The position numbers and the translations under genes are program-made. Of a stretch of 64,000 nucleotides of DNA, positions 18,732 to 27,074 are shown in pieces. This stretch comes from Pontibacter cellulosilyticus (GTDB taxonomy: Bacteria > Bacteroidota > Bacteroidia > Cytophagales > Hymenobacteraceae), in contig NZ_JACRVF010000003.1 of the NCBI RefSeq assembly GCF_014306105.1, forward strand, positions 1-64,000. Reading direction: 5' to 3'. The number at the start of each line of letters is the position of its first letter. The first letter of the stretch is position 1. The notes under the pieces are model-generated. The model ran no database searches. It had not been told where the DNA came from and was given only the letters and a program-made list of their open reading frames with translations.

Positions 18732-21700
18732 ACTTCGGCCAGTGGTAAAGAAATGTAAAACGTTGTGCCACTCCCCTCTTCCGTCTCAAACCAAATCTGG
18801 CCACCAGCGTTCTCTATTCCTTTTTTAGCCACAGCCAGGCCAATACCAGATCCTGTATACTTGGTACTAAAATTCGGTATAAACACCTTCCCTTTAATCT
18901 CCTCCGGAATTCCACTTCCATTGTCTTTGATAGAGATTAATACCTTTTGGTCTGCCTCTTTTGCTAAAACTATTTTGATGTGAGGCTTACGAGTAGCTGG
19001 CACAGCCTGAATAGCATTTAACAGTAGGTTGTTGAACGTACGTACCATCAGGTTTTCATCGGCTACTACAATCGCCGCCTCATCATTGATGTTAGTTTCC
19101 ACTATGGCTGAGGCAGGATCGTTGTGCAGGTCTGCCGACTTACGCAGTGCAGCAGCCACATCAATGCGTTCCTGCTTCGGTTCCGGCATGGTGGTAAAAC
19201 TGGAGAAGGAAGTGGCTATATCGCTCAGGATGTTTATCTGTGTGATCAGCGTATGTGATATTTTCTCTATCAGTTGCTCTGTGTTCGGTTTCTTCTCCGA
19301 GATAGCTTTCTGTAGGTACTGCAGCGAAAGCTTCATAGGCGTAAGCGGGTTTTTAATCTCATGCGCCACCTGCCTTGCCATTTCACGCCATGCTGCCTCC
19401 TTCTCCTGCATCGCCAGCTCCTCTTTGTTTTGCTCCAGCGTAAGTAGCATGCGGTTGTACTCGTTCACCAGCATCCCGATTTCATCTGCCCCCTTGTAAG
19501 CAAGCATTTCGTTTTTACCTGTAAGCGAAGTACGTTTTAGCTTATCGGCCAGCATGCGCAGCGGAACAGTCAGCGCCCTGGATGCGAAGAAGGTAAGCAC
19601 CATAAACATGATAAACATCACGGTAAAGATGTTCATGGTCGTAGTCATCAGCTCGATCAGCTTCAGGTCGAGTTCTTTTTCAGAATCAAAAAATGGAATT
19701 CCTACAAAGCCAGATAGCATAGCAGGATCGTTATTAACCCGAAGCGGAAGGTAAACTGCATTAAATGTAAGGCTACCCGTCTGCTCATTAACTAGTACTC
19801 GCAGCGCCTGCCGCTCCGATATAGCTGCATAGGCATGCGGATTAACTAATTTAGACAACAATCCTGTTTCAAATATCAGCGGTTGGCTTGTCGTTATCAG
19901 TTGGCCATTGCGGTCATAGAGATTAATGTCGGTTTCTGATATAGAGGCAATTTCTGAAATACGCTGCTGCAGTTCGCTCCTGCTGTCCATGATGCCTGTA
20001 CCTATCAGTTCGTTCAGGTTCTCCTGTATCGCTTTACCACGTTGCTCATAGGTTGTCATCAAGTCTTTTTTGTAAGATGCCGTAACCAAACTGGCAATAG
20101 CTATACTTACCAGCAACAAAGGCAGCAGAATACCGAAGTTAAGAAATACCTGTATCTTAGTACTGAAATTGGGTCTAAACTCACGCACATACCTGCGTCT
20201 GAATAATAATCCTAAGAGGACAAGAAATACACACCCAGCGACAAATATCAGGAAGAGGAACGAAAAATTTGACAGAATTTCACTGGCACTATACTTCTCG
20301 TTAGTTACTACAAGCACCTTATCCTTGCCAGCCGGAACACCAAAATGATGATAGTCTCCCTGGTTATGTCCATCATGATAAAACTCAGAATGGCTAATAT
20401 GCACCGCATCAAAGTGGGTGGCATAATCATACTCTCCTTCGCTATAGCTTAGCTTATTGTTTTCATAAATGGCATAGCTAAGCATATCTATCCTGAAAGG
20501 CTGGTCATACTTCTGGCCGCTTAACAGTTCTGGTACCAGACTGTGTGGTAACAAGCGCTTCAGGTTTAACTGGAGTACAATAGTACCTTTCAGGTTTTCG
20601 CTCAGGGGTACGGTAATCACTTTATAATATGTGCGGGCATTATACCTGCTTGGGTCTTTCACCAGAAACAAATTGGCTCGCTCAGTCTGTGTCTCTGGTG
20701 TATTATACTTCTGAAGCAGTTCCTGCAACGTAGCTGCAGTTGTATCGGCAGTCTCTAAGGTCTGTCCTTCGCTATCAAACAAAAGCACATCCGTCTCATA
20801 CTTATCAAAGTACTCCTGCAAATATTGTTTTGATATTTTCCTTTTGATAAAGCCGGCATCAATATATGGGCCCTTCAGCTTAGACTGAATAAGCACATCT
20901 TTTGATATTTTACCGGATACTTCTTCAAGTAGATATTCTCCAAGTACATCGTTATCCTGCAGCAAATTAGAAGCAAACTGCTGTTTGTAAATCTTTACTT
21001 CATCTTGGTAATGATCAAACAATGCAAATGCTCCTATCACAGCACTCACTACCAGAATCAGAAAAAAGAACAGGTAAGTTCTGTAAGGTAAACTGATCGC
21101 TTTAGAGTTCTGCGCAGCAACGGTAACAATAAGCCAGAAAAAGGTGCCTACAAGTATAGCCGCGTAAAAATGGAGCTTGAATGCAGCTGTAAGTGTCAGC
21201 AGTAGGATTGTAAGTAAGACCAGTACTTTATAAGGCCATAAATAGCTTACTCTTTGCAGCAGCACCGACACAATTGTACTAAGAATATATGTAAATAACG
21301 CAATCGCAATAGTATGGATAACCATCACGCCATAGATAATCAATTTATACTTTGAAAACTCCAGCGACTGTGTTACATCCAGCACCAATGGGGAGTTATA
21401 GTATAGGCCATGATAAAATTGGTAAAGTACAGCTAGTAAAAGGTAGAAAATGATAATACAGCCAAAAAGATACTGGTACACTTTATTCGCAGGCACAGTT
21501 TTGAGCTGAGACAAAATATTGTTCTGCCTAAATAAGTATACTCCTGCTCCTGCCACTACCATTAGCAGCAACATATTCAACGCCAAATCTCCTATCGACG
21601 GAGACCAGAAAGAGGCGGCGTACAGTTTAGGATCAAAAAGCTCAACTTCTGTAACAGAGAAAGGAAGATCTAGCAGCAGCAGGGTTAACCTGAACAACAG

Positions 21701-22423
21701 CAGTAGCACCAGAAAAGTAATTACTCCTTTGTTATGTTGCCCTCGCCTTATCATATTACGTGCAAGCGTACTAGCAAATATTATGAATAGTACTGCCCCT
21801 ACTAGCAGCAAAGACAGCTCCAGAATATCACGATCTGTCTGCTTCTGCTCTTTTCCGAAATCTAATGCGAATAAAAACTTTTTATCTGCAGTGTAAACGG
21901 CTGGCAATTTCTGATTTCGGTCTAGCTCTACTTTAGCATCCATCTTATGTAGAAGAGCTCTTTTGCCGCCGTTATTTGCATTGAAGTCAATGCTTGTTGT
22001 TACAGGCACACATACGTTAACATCATATTCATTTGCCTGAAAGGGCACAACTATAAATACACCGTGTTTACTACGTACTGTTGTAATACGTTTTATTGTT
22101 TGGGTAATATCCAGATCAGGTACCATAGTATGGTCTGACCAAAACACCAAATTATTATTCTTGTAAACGAAGGTTGGATAGTGTGACTTATTTAAAAGCC
22201 GTGAAAAGGAAAGGCTGTCAGACTCGAGGTAATTACCTATCTGGATACCTTCTTGCTTCGCCTCATCTATACATTTCTGCGTACGCAAAGCCACTTCTGA
22301 CAATTGATCAGTAGCACTGACAACTCTACCAAAAGATGGAGTATTAAAATGAAGCGCCGCCATTGCAGCAAAGCAAAGCAGCGTTAGAATTAGCAGGATT
22401 AAGGGCGTTACCTTCTGGTTCAC
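18728..22423 (-). CDS. Multi-pass membrane sensor histidine kinase (NtrY-like)
   Basis: This 1231-residue kinase has an N-terminal transmembrane helix and an extracytoplasmic region, then about eight more transmembrane helices, a second extracytoplasmic region, further helices, and a HAMP linker near residue 960. The H-box is WREMARQVAHEIKNPLTP, the NtrY-type form with His in HEIKNP. The ATP-binding domain contains NLLLNAIQAV, DNGSGIP and GSGIGLAVAKK. All catalytic boxes are present, so it should autophosphorylate. No response regulator is adjacent. It is translationally coupled to the downstream outer-membrane protein gene. The signal sensed is unknown, although the many transmembrane segments suggest membrane or envelope sensing. 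Confidence 0.88.
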   Translation of the reverse strand: MNQKVTPLILLILTLLCFAAMAALHFNTPSFGRVVSATDQLSEVALRTQKCIDEAKQEGIQIGNYLESDSLSFSRLLNKSHYPTFVYKNNNLVFWSDHTMVPDLDITQTIKRITTVRSKHGVFIVVPFQANEYDVNVCVPVTTSIDFNANNGGKRALLHKMDAKVELDRNQKLPAVYTADKKFLFALDFGKEQKQTDRDILELSLLLVGAVLFIIFASTLARNMIRRGQHNKGVITFLVLLLLFRLTLLLLDLPFSVTEVELFDPKLYAASFWSPSIGDLALNMLLLMVVAGAGVYLFRQNNILSQLKTVPANKVYQYLFGCIIIFYLLLAVLYQFYHGLYYNSPLVLDVTQSLEFSKYKLIIYGVMVIHTIAIALFTYILSTIVSVLLQRVSYLWPYKVLVLLTILLLTLTAAFKLHFYAAILVGTFFWLIVTVAAQNSKAISLPYRTYLFFFLILVVSAVIGAFALFDHYQDEVKIYKQQFASNLLQDNDVLGEYLLEEVSGKISKDVLIQSKLKGPYIDAGFIKRKISKQYLQEYFDKYETDVLLFDSEGQTLETADTTAATLQELLQKYNTPETQTERANLFLVKDPSRYNARTYYKVITVPLSENLKGTIVLQLNLKRLLPHSLVPELLSGQKYDQPFRIDMLSYAIYENNKLSYSEGEYDYATHFDAVHISHSEFYHDGHNQGDYHHFGVPAGKDKVLVVTNEKYSASEILSNFSFLFLIFVAGCVFLVLLGLLFRRRYVREFRPNFSTKIQVFLNFGILLPLLLVSIAIASLVTASYKKDLMTTYEQRGKAIQENLNELIGTGIMDSRSELQQRISEIASISETDINLYDRNGQLITTSQPLIFETGLLSKLVNPHAYAAISERQALRVLVNEQTGSLTFNAVYLPLRVNNDPAMLSGFVGIPFFDSEKELDLKLIELMTTTMNIFTVMFIMFMVLTFFASRALTVPLRMLADKLKRTSLTGKNEMLAYKGADEIGMLVNEYNRMLLTLEQNKEELAMQEKEAAWREMARQVAHEIKNPLTPMKLSLQYLQKAISEKKPNTEQLIEKISHTLITQINILSDIATSFSSFTTMPEPKQERIDVAAALRKSADLHNDPASAIVETNINDEAAIVVADENLMVRTFNNLLLNAIQAVPATRKPHIKIVLAKEADQKVLISIKDNGSGIPEEIKGKVFIPNFSTKYTGSGIGLAVAKKGIENAGGQIWFETEEGSGTTFYISLPLAEV

Positions 22424-22487
22424 AATATTGTGTTTATCTACGAATTTAAGTAAAACGCAAGATAACCCCTATAAATTCACGTTGTAT

Positions 22488-22874
22488 TTAGCGTTTGCTA
22501 TAAGTGGGTTTATACTTTACACCGGCAAAAAAGTACAGCATCAGAATGCGTGCATACCTGAAAAGCAGCGGCGTTGTAAACAATACGATCGTTGCTACAG
22601 CGCTTAAGTATACCCAAGTAGGAGGATCATTTGCCAGGAAGTAAAGTAAAACACCTACTACCACAACTATACCCACCGACAAGCCATAGCTGATGTACAT
22701 AGATCCCCAGAAAAGGCCTACTTCTGTTTCGTAGTATAAATTACAAACAGGGCAAGTCTTATGCATGTGGTCGAACTTGCGTAGGTTAAAGGCAGCATGG
22801 GTAAACACCTCACCCTGCCTGCACCGTGGGCATTTGCATGCAAGAATTGCGCCTAATTGTTTAGGCTCCGCCAC
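22488..22874 (-). CDS. DUF983 family membrane protein
   Basis: This 128-residue protein begins at a GTG (22874) that overlaps the end of the preceding 90-residue gene. The in-frame ATG 22 codons upstream would overlap that gene by 80 bp and is unlikely. An N-terminal zinc-ribbon-like part has CKCPRCRQG and CPVCNLYY, followed by two transmembrane helices. DUF983 proteins are often found with cytochrome oxidase genes, and their role is unknown. Here it is the last recognisable gene of the respiratory operon. Confidence 0.8.
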   Translation of the reverse strand: MAEPKQLGAILACKCPRCRQGEVFTHAAFNLRKFDHMHKTCPVCNLYYETEVGLFWGSMYISYGLSVGIVVVVGVLLYFLANDPPTWVYLSAVATIVLFTTPLLFRYARILMLYFFAGVKYKPTYSKR

Positions 22875-23133
22875 TCTTCTTTTTCTTATTGCTCTTGTAC
22901 CATAAAAAGCCAACGGTACCGATAAGCAAATAAGGAACAACCATTAGGTAAAGTATACCCGTATTAAGTCCGGAGCCAACTTCTGACTCGGCCTTTTTGC
23001 TACCTGTACCAACATTAGACTCTACAGTTGCGCGGCACATAGCACACTGGCTATAAGCTTCTGATGAGAACAGTGCAAATGAAAGCACCAGAGCCATAAT
23101 GGCAAATATTTTATTTAGTTTACGCTTCATCAC
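22861..23133 (-). CDS. Small exported CxxC membrane protein, function unknown
   Basis: This 90-residue protein has a signal sequence (to about residue 28), then a CAMC pair (QCAMCRAT), a Gly/Ser-rich linker, one transmembrane helix (ILYLMVVPYLLIGTVGFLWY) and a lysine-rich tail. The CxxC faces the periplasm if the signal peptide is cleaved. Its place after sco and DUF420 genes suggests a role in copper or heme handling during oxidase assembly, which is inference. A 25-bp tandem duplication lies just upstream. Confidence 0.7.
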   Translation of the reverse strand: MMKRKLNKIFAIMALVLSFALFSSEAYSQCAMCRATVESNVGTGSKKAESEVGSGLNTGILYLMVVPYLLIGTVGFLWYKSNKKKKSGGA

Positions 23134-23136
23134 TAA

Positions 23137-23186
23137 TTTAACAGTTATGGTCGCTTACTGGTTTAACAGTTATGGTCGCTTACTGG
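23137..23186. repeat. 25-bp perfect tandem duplication
   Basis: The unit starting TTTAACAGTTATGG and ending GCTTACTGG occurs twice head to tail (23137-23161 and 23162-23186). It fills the spacer between the DUF420 gene and the small CxxC protein gene. Confidence 0.95.
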
Positions 23187-23188
23187 TT

Positions 23189-23746
23189 TCAAGTATAGTA
23201 GGGCGAAATCAACAAATATACTAACACACCCGTGACAGCTACATAAAGCCAGATCGGGAATGTCCATCTTGAGATGCGGCGATGTCTGGATAGTTGATTT
23301 GTTATACCAAAGTATACCGACAATAACACCAACGGCACAATTACAATCGCCAGTACAATATGTGTAAGCAGAATGAAGTAATAAATATACTTTAATGCGC
23401 CCTCTTCACCGTATATCGTACGCTCACCTAAAAAGTGGTAGGTAACATACGACACCAGGAAAACAGCAGACAAGCCAAAAGCTACCAACATGGCAGCACG
23501 GTGCGCCTTTGTGTTATTTCGCTTGATATGATAATAACCTACTACCAGAGCAATTGCTGTACAAGAATTAAGTATAGCATGAAAAGCAGGCAGGAAAGAA
23601 ACATCTACATTGGCTTCGCCTGATTTTGGCATGAAGAAAAGTATAGCCACCACAATAGGTATAGCTACAGATAGTACTGCGATCAGCGTCAGGAATTTTC
23701 TGTCGCGCGCAGAGGTAAGCTCGCTATTTTCTTTTACTGTATTCAT
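23189..23746 (-). CDS. DUF420 family membrane protein (CtaM-like oxidase assembly)
   Basis: This protein of about 185 residues has five predicted transmembrane helices. I use the ATG at 23746 (MNTVKENSEL). Another lies four codons upstream at 23758. The helices contain conserved histidines (FLPAFHAILN, GYYHIKRN, VTYHFLGE, ILLTHIVLAI), the DUF420 pattern. Gram-positive CtaM/YozB proteins of this family are required for heme A-type oxidase maturation. It overlaps the end of the sco gene by about 20 bp, so translation is coupled. Assembly of the aa3 oxidase encoded in the same operon is the likely role. Confidence 0.83.
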   Translation of the reverse strand: MNTVKENSELTSARDRKFLTLIAVLSVAIPIVVAILFFMPKSGEANVDVSFLPAFHAILNSCTAIALVVGYYHIKRNNTKAHRAAMLVAFGLSAVFLVSYVTYHFLGERTIYGEEGALKYIYYFILLTHIVLAIVIVPLVLLSVYFGITNQLSRHRRISRWTFPIWLYVAVTGVLVYLLISPYYT

Positions 23747-24395
23747 CCAGTAACACATTTATTTCGATTACAAGACGATCTACATCTTCATAATCTGTTC
23801 CATCATAAATTCCTCGCACACGCTGCTCCTTGTCTACCAGCATAAACTTCTCGCTGTGAATAAACTCCTGCTGCCCAGGCACCTGCTGCACTGGCAGAAA
23901 GAATGCCTCAGAAGCTAAGCTATAGATCTTCTCGCGTGGGCCTGTTAAAAAGTACCATTTCTCCGGATTAGCATTATATTGATCAGCGTAGTTTTTCAGA
24001 ACTGCCGCAGAATCATGCTCCGGATTTACAGTGATCGAAACAAGTTTAATATTGGGATTGTCTCTGTAAGCTTCCTGTACGCGCGTTAGCTGCGACGACA
24101 TTTTCTTACAAATACCAGGGCAGGTGGCAAAGAAGAAGTCTACCACATAGATATCATCCTTTAGTTCCTCCGACTTTTCAAAGGTCTCTCCTTCCTGAGT
24201 GGTAAGTGTGAAGTCAGGTATTCTACGGAAAATAGTATCGCCTTTAGCATCATATACTACCTCACCAGCATCATCAACTACCGGAAAGTATGTTCTCAAT
24301 GAGAAGTGGTGCTCTCCGAAGGTAGTGATAAATATAAAAACGAAAATAGGCACTAGTAGTAGGAGACCTAATACCAGTGCCTTTATATTACTCAT
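23724..24395 (-). CDS. SCO1/SenC family copper chaperone
   Basis: This 223-residue membrane-anchored thioredoxin-fold protein delivers copper to the CuA site of oxidase subunit II. An N-terminal helix anchors it. The copper site is the CPGIC motif (CxxxC) in FFATCPGICKKM, plus the conserved histidine in FIHSEKFML. Other Sco blocks are VSITVNPEHDS and WYFLTGP. It lies 11 bp downstream of the subunit IV gene in the oxidase operon, consistent with cofactor insertion into the adjacent CtaC. Confidence 0.92.
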   Translation of the reverse strand: MSNIKALVLGLLLLVPIFVFIFITTFGEHHFSLRTYFPVVDDAGEVVYDAKGDTIFRRIPDFTLTTQEGETFEKSEELKDDIYVVDFFFATCPGICKKMSSQLTRVQEAYRDNPNIKLVSITVNPEHDSAAVLKNYADQYNANPEKWYFLTGPREKIYSLASEAFFLPVQQVPGQQEFIHSEKFMLVDKEQRVRGIYDGTDYEDVDRLVIEINVLLDEYSKRK

Positions 24396-24406
24396 TGTAA
24401 ATACTG

Positions 24407-24745
24407 CTAATTAAAATAATTGGTAATTGATTCGAAGTAATAGCTACCCTCTGAAATCAAAGCCACCATTAACCAGGCAACTAGTGCCATCGGAAGTATA
24501 ATGCACCATATAAGGGCTTTAGTTTCATGCTTCAAGTGCATAAACTCTGCCACAATATAGAAAGCTTTTACTATGGTAAGAATGATAAAGATTGCGTTAC
24601 GAGCTGTGCCCGCATCCATTGCGAAAGCGAAAGCAAACTCTATTGCTGTAACTACTACTAGTATGATAAAAGTCTTCCAGATAGCCTTTGTCTGTGGCTT
24701 TGGAATTTCACCTACAGGAAGATCGTGATCGTGATGCGTTGCCAT
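24407..24745 (-). CDS. Cytochrome c oxidase subunit IV family protein
   Basis: This 112-residue protein has three transmembrane helices and a His-rich N-terminus (MATHHDHDLP). The KAFYIVAEFMHLKHE segment matches small bacterial subunit IV proteins (CtaF/CyoD type) that help stabilise CuB loading. It follows the two subunit III genes. Confidence 0.83.
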   Translation of the reverse strand: MATHHDHDLPVGEIPKPQTKAIWKTFIILVVVTAIEFAFAFAMDAGTARNAIFIILTIVKAFYIVAEFMHLKHETKALIWCIILPMALVAWLMVALISEGSYYFESITNYFN

Positions 24746-24811
24746 ATTTTCTTCTGTTTTAGCCGGTATTGCTACCGGTTCCTTTTACAGTTATTTTATA
24801 CTTAAATTCGA

Positions 24812-25558
24812 TTAGATTAGGTAGAAGAAGGTAAATACGAATACCCAAACAAGGTCTACAAAGTGCCAGTATAAACCAACTTTTTCCACCATTTCGTAAT
24901 GCCCACGATTATGATATACTCCATTTACTGTGTTGATGAAGATCATAATAAGTAGTACAACTCCTGAGAATACGTGCGTACCGTGGAAACCAGTAATGAA
25001 AAAGAACAAATCAGCGAACAACGGCGGTCCGTACTGGTTTATGGTTAAGTTAGCACCAAATACGCGTGTACCATCTGCTAACAACATGCCTTCATCAGTA
25101 CCAGAAATAAAGTGAGCCCACTCCCATGCCTGGCATCCTAAGAATGTAGCACCAAAAAGAATTGTCCAAAGTAACCACTTCTGCACATCGTTTTTATCCA
25201 TTCTGTGACCGGCTTCAACAGCAAGTACCATTGTTACCGAGCTAAGAATAAGTATCATAGTCATCAAAGCTACGAATGCAAGTGGCAGGTCCATGCCATG
25301 TAAACCAGGGAAAGCGTTGAAAACTTTCTCAGGAATTGGCCAGTACTCTGTTGAAAACGTAAATGCTTCCGGCTCACCAGTATAAGGCAAGTGCTTATGG
25401 CGCGAAAGACCGTAAACGATTAGAAACGCACCGAACGTAAATGCATCAGAAAGCAGGAAAAACCACATCATCAGTTTTCCGTAGCTCGCCTTTAACGGCT
25501 CATTCCCACCGTCCCATGTACCTTTTTTAGGTGCTTCCAGCGTAGTTGAAGTAGACAT
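24812..25558 (-). CDS. Cytochrome c oxidase subunit III (second copy)
   Basis: This 248-residue integral membrane protein has about six to seven helices. Family marks are WFFLLSDAFTFGAF, TNQYGPP-like (INQYGPPLFAD), TGFHGTHVFSGV and YWHFVDLVWVFVFT. Subunit III does not bind redox metals but supports proton uptake and stability of the catalytic subunit. It differs clearly from the shorter subunit III encoded 25 bp upstream. Paired subunit III genes of unequal length are usual in Bacteroidota oxidase operons. Confidence 0.92.
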   Translation of the reverse strand: MSTSTTLEAPKKGTWDGGNEPLKASYGKLMMWFFLLSDAFTFGAFLIVYGLSRHKHLPYTGEPEAFTFSTEYWPIPEKVFNAFPGLHGMDLPLAFVALMTMILILSSVTMVLAVEAGHRMDKNDVQKWLLWTILFGATFLGCQAWEWAHFISGTDEGMLLADGTRVFGANLTINQYGPPLFADLFFFITGFHGTHVFSGVVLLIMIFINTVNGVYHNRGHYEMVEKVGLYWHFVDLVWVFVFTFFYLI

Positions 25559-25583
25559 AGTTTATGTATTGAAAAAAATGTGT

Positions 25584-26174
25584 TTAGTGATTAATTCTTA
25601 AGAATATATACAAATATAGCCAAAGTCCGCCTAAAAAGTGCCAATATACAGTACACAGCTGTATGCGTAGCAAATTCTTAGAGTGAACTTTATACTTTAA
25701 GCTACTCACAAGAGTAATCAGAACAAATACAAGTCCTGTAATTAGGTGAAATCCGTGAACTCCTGTTAATACATACAAAAATGAGCCAGACGGGTTACTT
25801 GTGGAGCCGCCAAAATATATGTTGTTCTGTACAAGCTCTGCCCATCCATTCCACTGGCCAATCAAGAAAGCCGCACCCAAAACTGAAGTTAATATCAATC
25901 CTAACTTAATAGAACTAAGGTTATCCTTCTTTGCAGATACATATGCCCACTGCATCGTAACACTGCTCAGAACGATAATAACTGTATTAATCAACAGTAT
26001 TGTCGGCAACTCAAACTCTAGCCAGTTACCCTCTTCTCTTCTTACAATGTATGCACTCGTAAAAGCTGCAAACATCATAATAATACTTATAATAATCAAC
26101 CAGAGCGAAAACTTTAATGGGTGTACGCCTGATGATGTTGGATTACTTTCTATTCTATTATCAACCATGATCAT
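25584..26174 (-). CDS. Cytochrome c oxidase subunit III (first copy)
   Basis: This 196-residue protein has five transmembrane helices and carries LTGVHGFHLITGL and CTVYWHFLGGLWLYL, the conserved subunit III blocks. An alternative ATG lies two codons downstream (26168). It lies 3-9 bp after the ctaB stop and 25 bp before the longer subunit III gene. The two subunit III proteins probably belong to the same aa3-type enzyme. Confidence 0.9.
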   Translation of the reverse strand: MIMVDNRIESNPTSSGVHPLKFSLWLIIISIIMMFAAFTSAYIVRREEGNWLEFELPTILLINTVIIVLSSVTMQWAYVSAKKDNLSSIKLGLILTSVLGAAFLIGQWNGWAELVQNNIYFGGSTSNPSGSFLYVLTGVHGFHLITGLVFVLITLVSSLKYKVHSKNLLRIQLCTVYWHFLGGLWLYLYIFLRINH

Positions 26175-26177
26175 AGA

Positions 26178-27074
26178 TTATACTTTATCTAATACAAAAG
26201 CTATCTGCACAATAGGCAGATATAAAAATGAGCCAAACATAATATTCATAGCAGCTTTCTTTGTACAAGTGCGCATGAGGTAAAATGTTTGAGCCAAAAA
26301 AAGAACTCCGCATACTACTGCTATCATCGCAGAGGTAGTACCGGTCATGCCAAACTGCAATGGTAGCAGGCTCAATGGGATTAGCATGAGCGTGTAGATC
26401 ATAATCTGTACTGCTGTTTTCAAGTCTTTTCCTCCAGCAGTGGGCAGCATTTTAAATCCAGCCTTTTTATAATCGTCGTCCAACACCCAGGCAATTGCCC
26501 AAAAGTGCGGGAACTGCCAGAAGAATTGAATTCCAAAAAGTATAACTGCCTCTATATCTATAGAACCTGAGGCTGCTACCCAACCTATTAGGGGTGGCAT
26601 CGCTCCTGGTATAGCACCTACAAAAACACAGATCGGGTTTATTCGCTTAAGCGGCGTGTAGATAAAGCCATACAGTACCAGCGACAATAGTGACAGAGCA
26701 GCTGCCAGCCAGTTGAAGTATAGCCCTAGCAAACTCACACCTGCCACACCTATCACAATGCAGAAAACAACAGCCTCACTTATACTTAGCTGCCCCGTCG
26801 GCAACGGGCGCTTTGCAGTTCTTTTCATCACCTTATCCAAATCCTTTTCAAGGATTTGGTTTATAATGTTAGCAGAACCAGTAACCAGTAAACCTCCTAG
26901 CATCACCATAGCAATGTTTAGAAAAGAAGCACCTGGATAACCTAGTATGTAACCTATTGCACTCGAGAAAGCAACTGTAAAGCTCAGTCTGAATTTCAAA
27001 AGCTTAAAGTATGCTGATGCTTTTTGTGCCATAATTATTGGGAACGCAAGCGAATCTGTCGTATGGATACTCAT
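26178..27074 (-). CDS. ctaB: Protoheme IX farnesyltransferase (heme O synthase)
   Basis: This UbiA-family membrane prenyltransferase of 298 residues attaches a farnesyl group to heme B, giving heme O. The first Asp-rich site is NIINQILEKDLDKVMKRTAKRPLP and the second region is WVLDDDYKKAGFKMLP. About eight to nine transmembrane helices are expected. The start codon overlaps the ctaA stop (TAATG), so the two heme-A-pathway genes are coupled. It supplies precursor for the heme A used by CtaD in the same operon. Confidence 0.94.
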   Translation of the reverse strand: MSIHTTDSLAFPIIMAQKASAYFKLLKFRLSFTVAFSSAIGYILGYPGASFLNIAMVMLGGLLVTGSANIINQILEKDLDKVMKRTAKRPLPTGQLSISEAVVFCIVIGVAGVSLLGLYFNWLAAALSLLSLVLYGFIYTPLKRINPICVFVGAIPGAMPPLIGWVAASGSIDIEAVILFGIQFFWQFPHFWAIAWVLDDDYKKAGFKMLPTAGGKDLKTAVQIMIYTLMLIPLSLLPLQFGMTGTTSAMIAVVCGVLFLAQTFYLMRTCTKKAAMNIMFGSFLYLPIVQIAFVLDKV

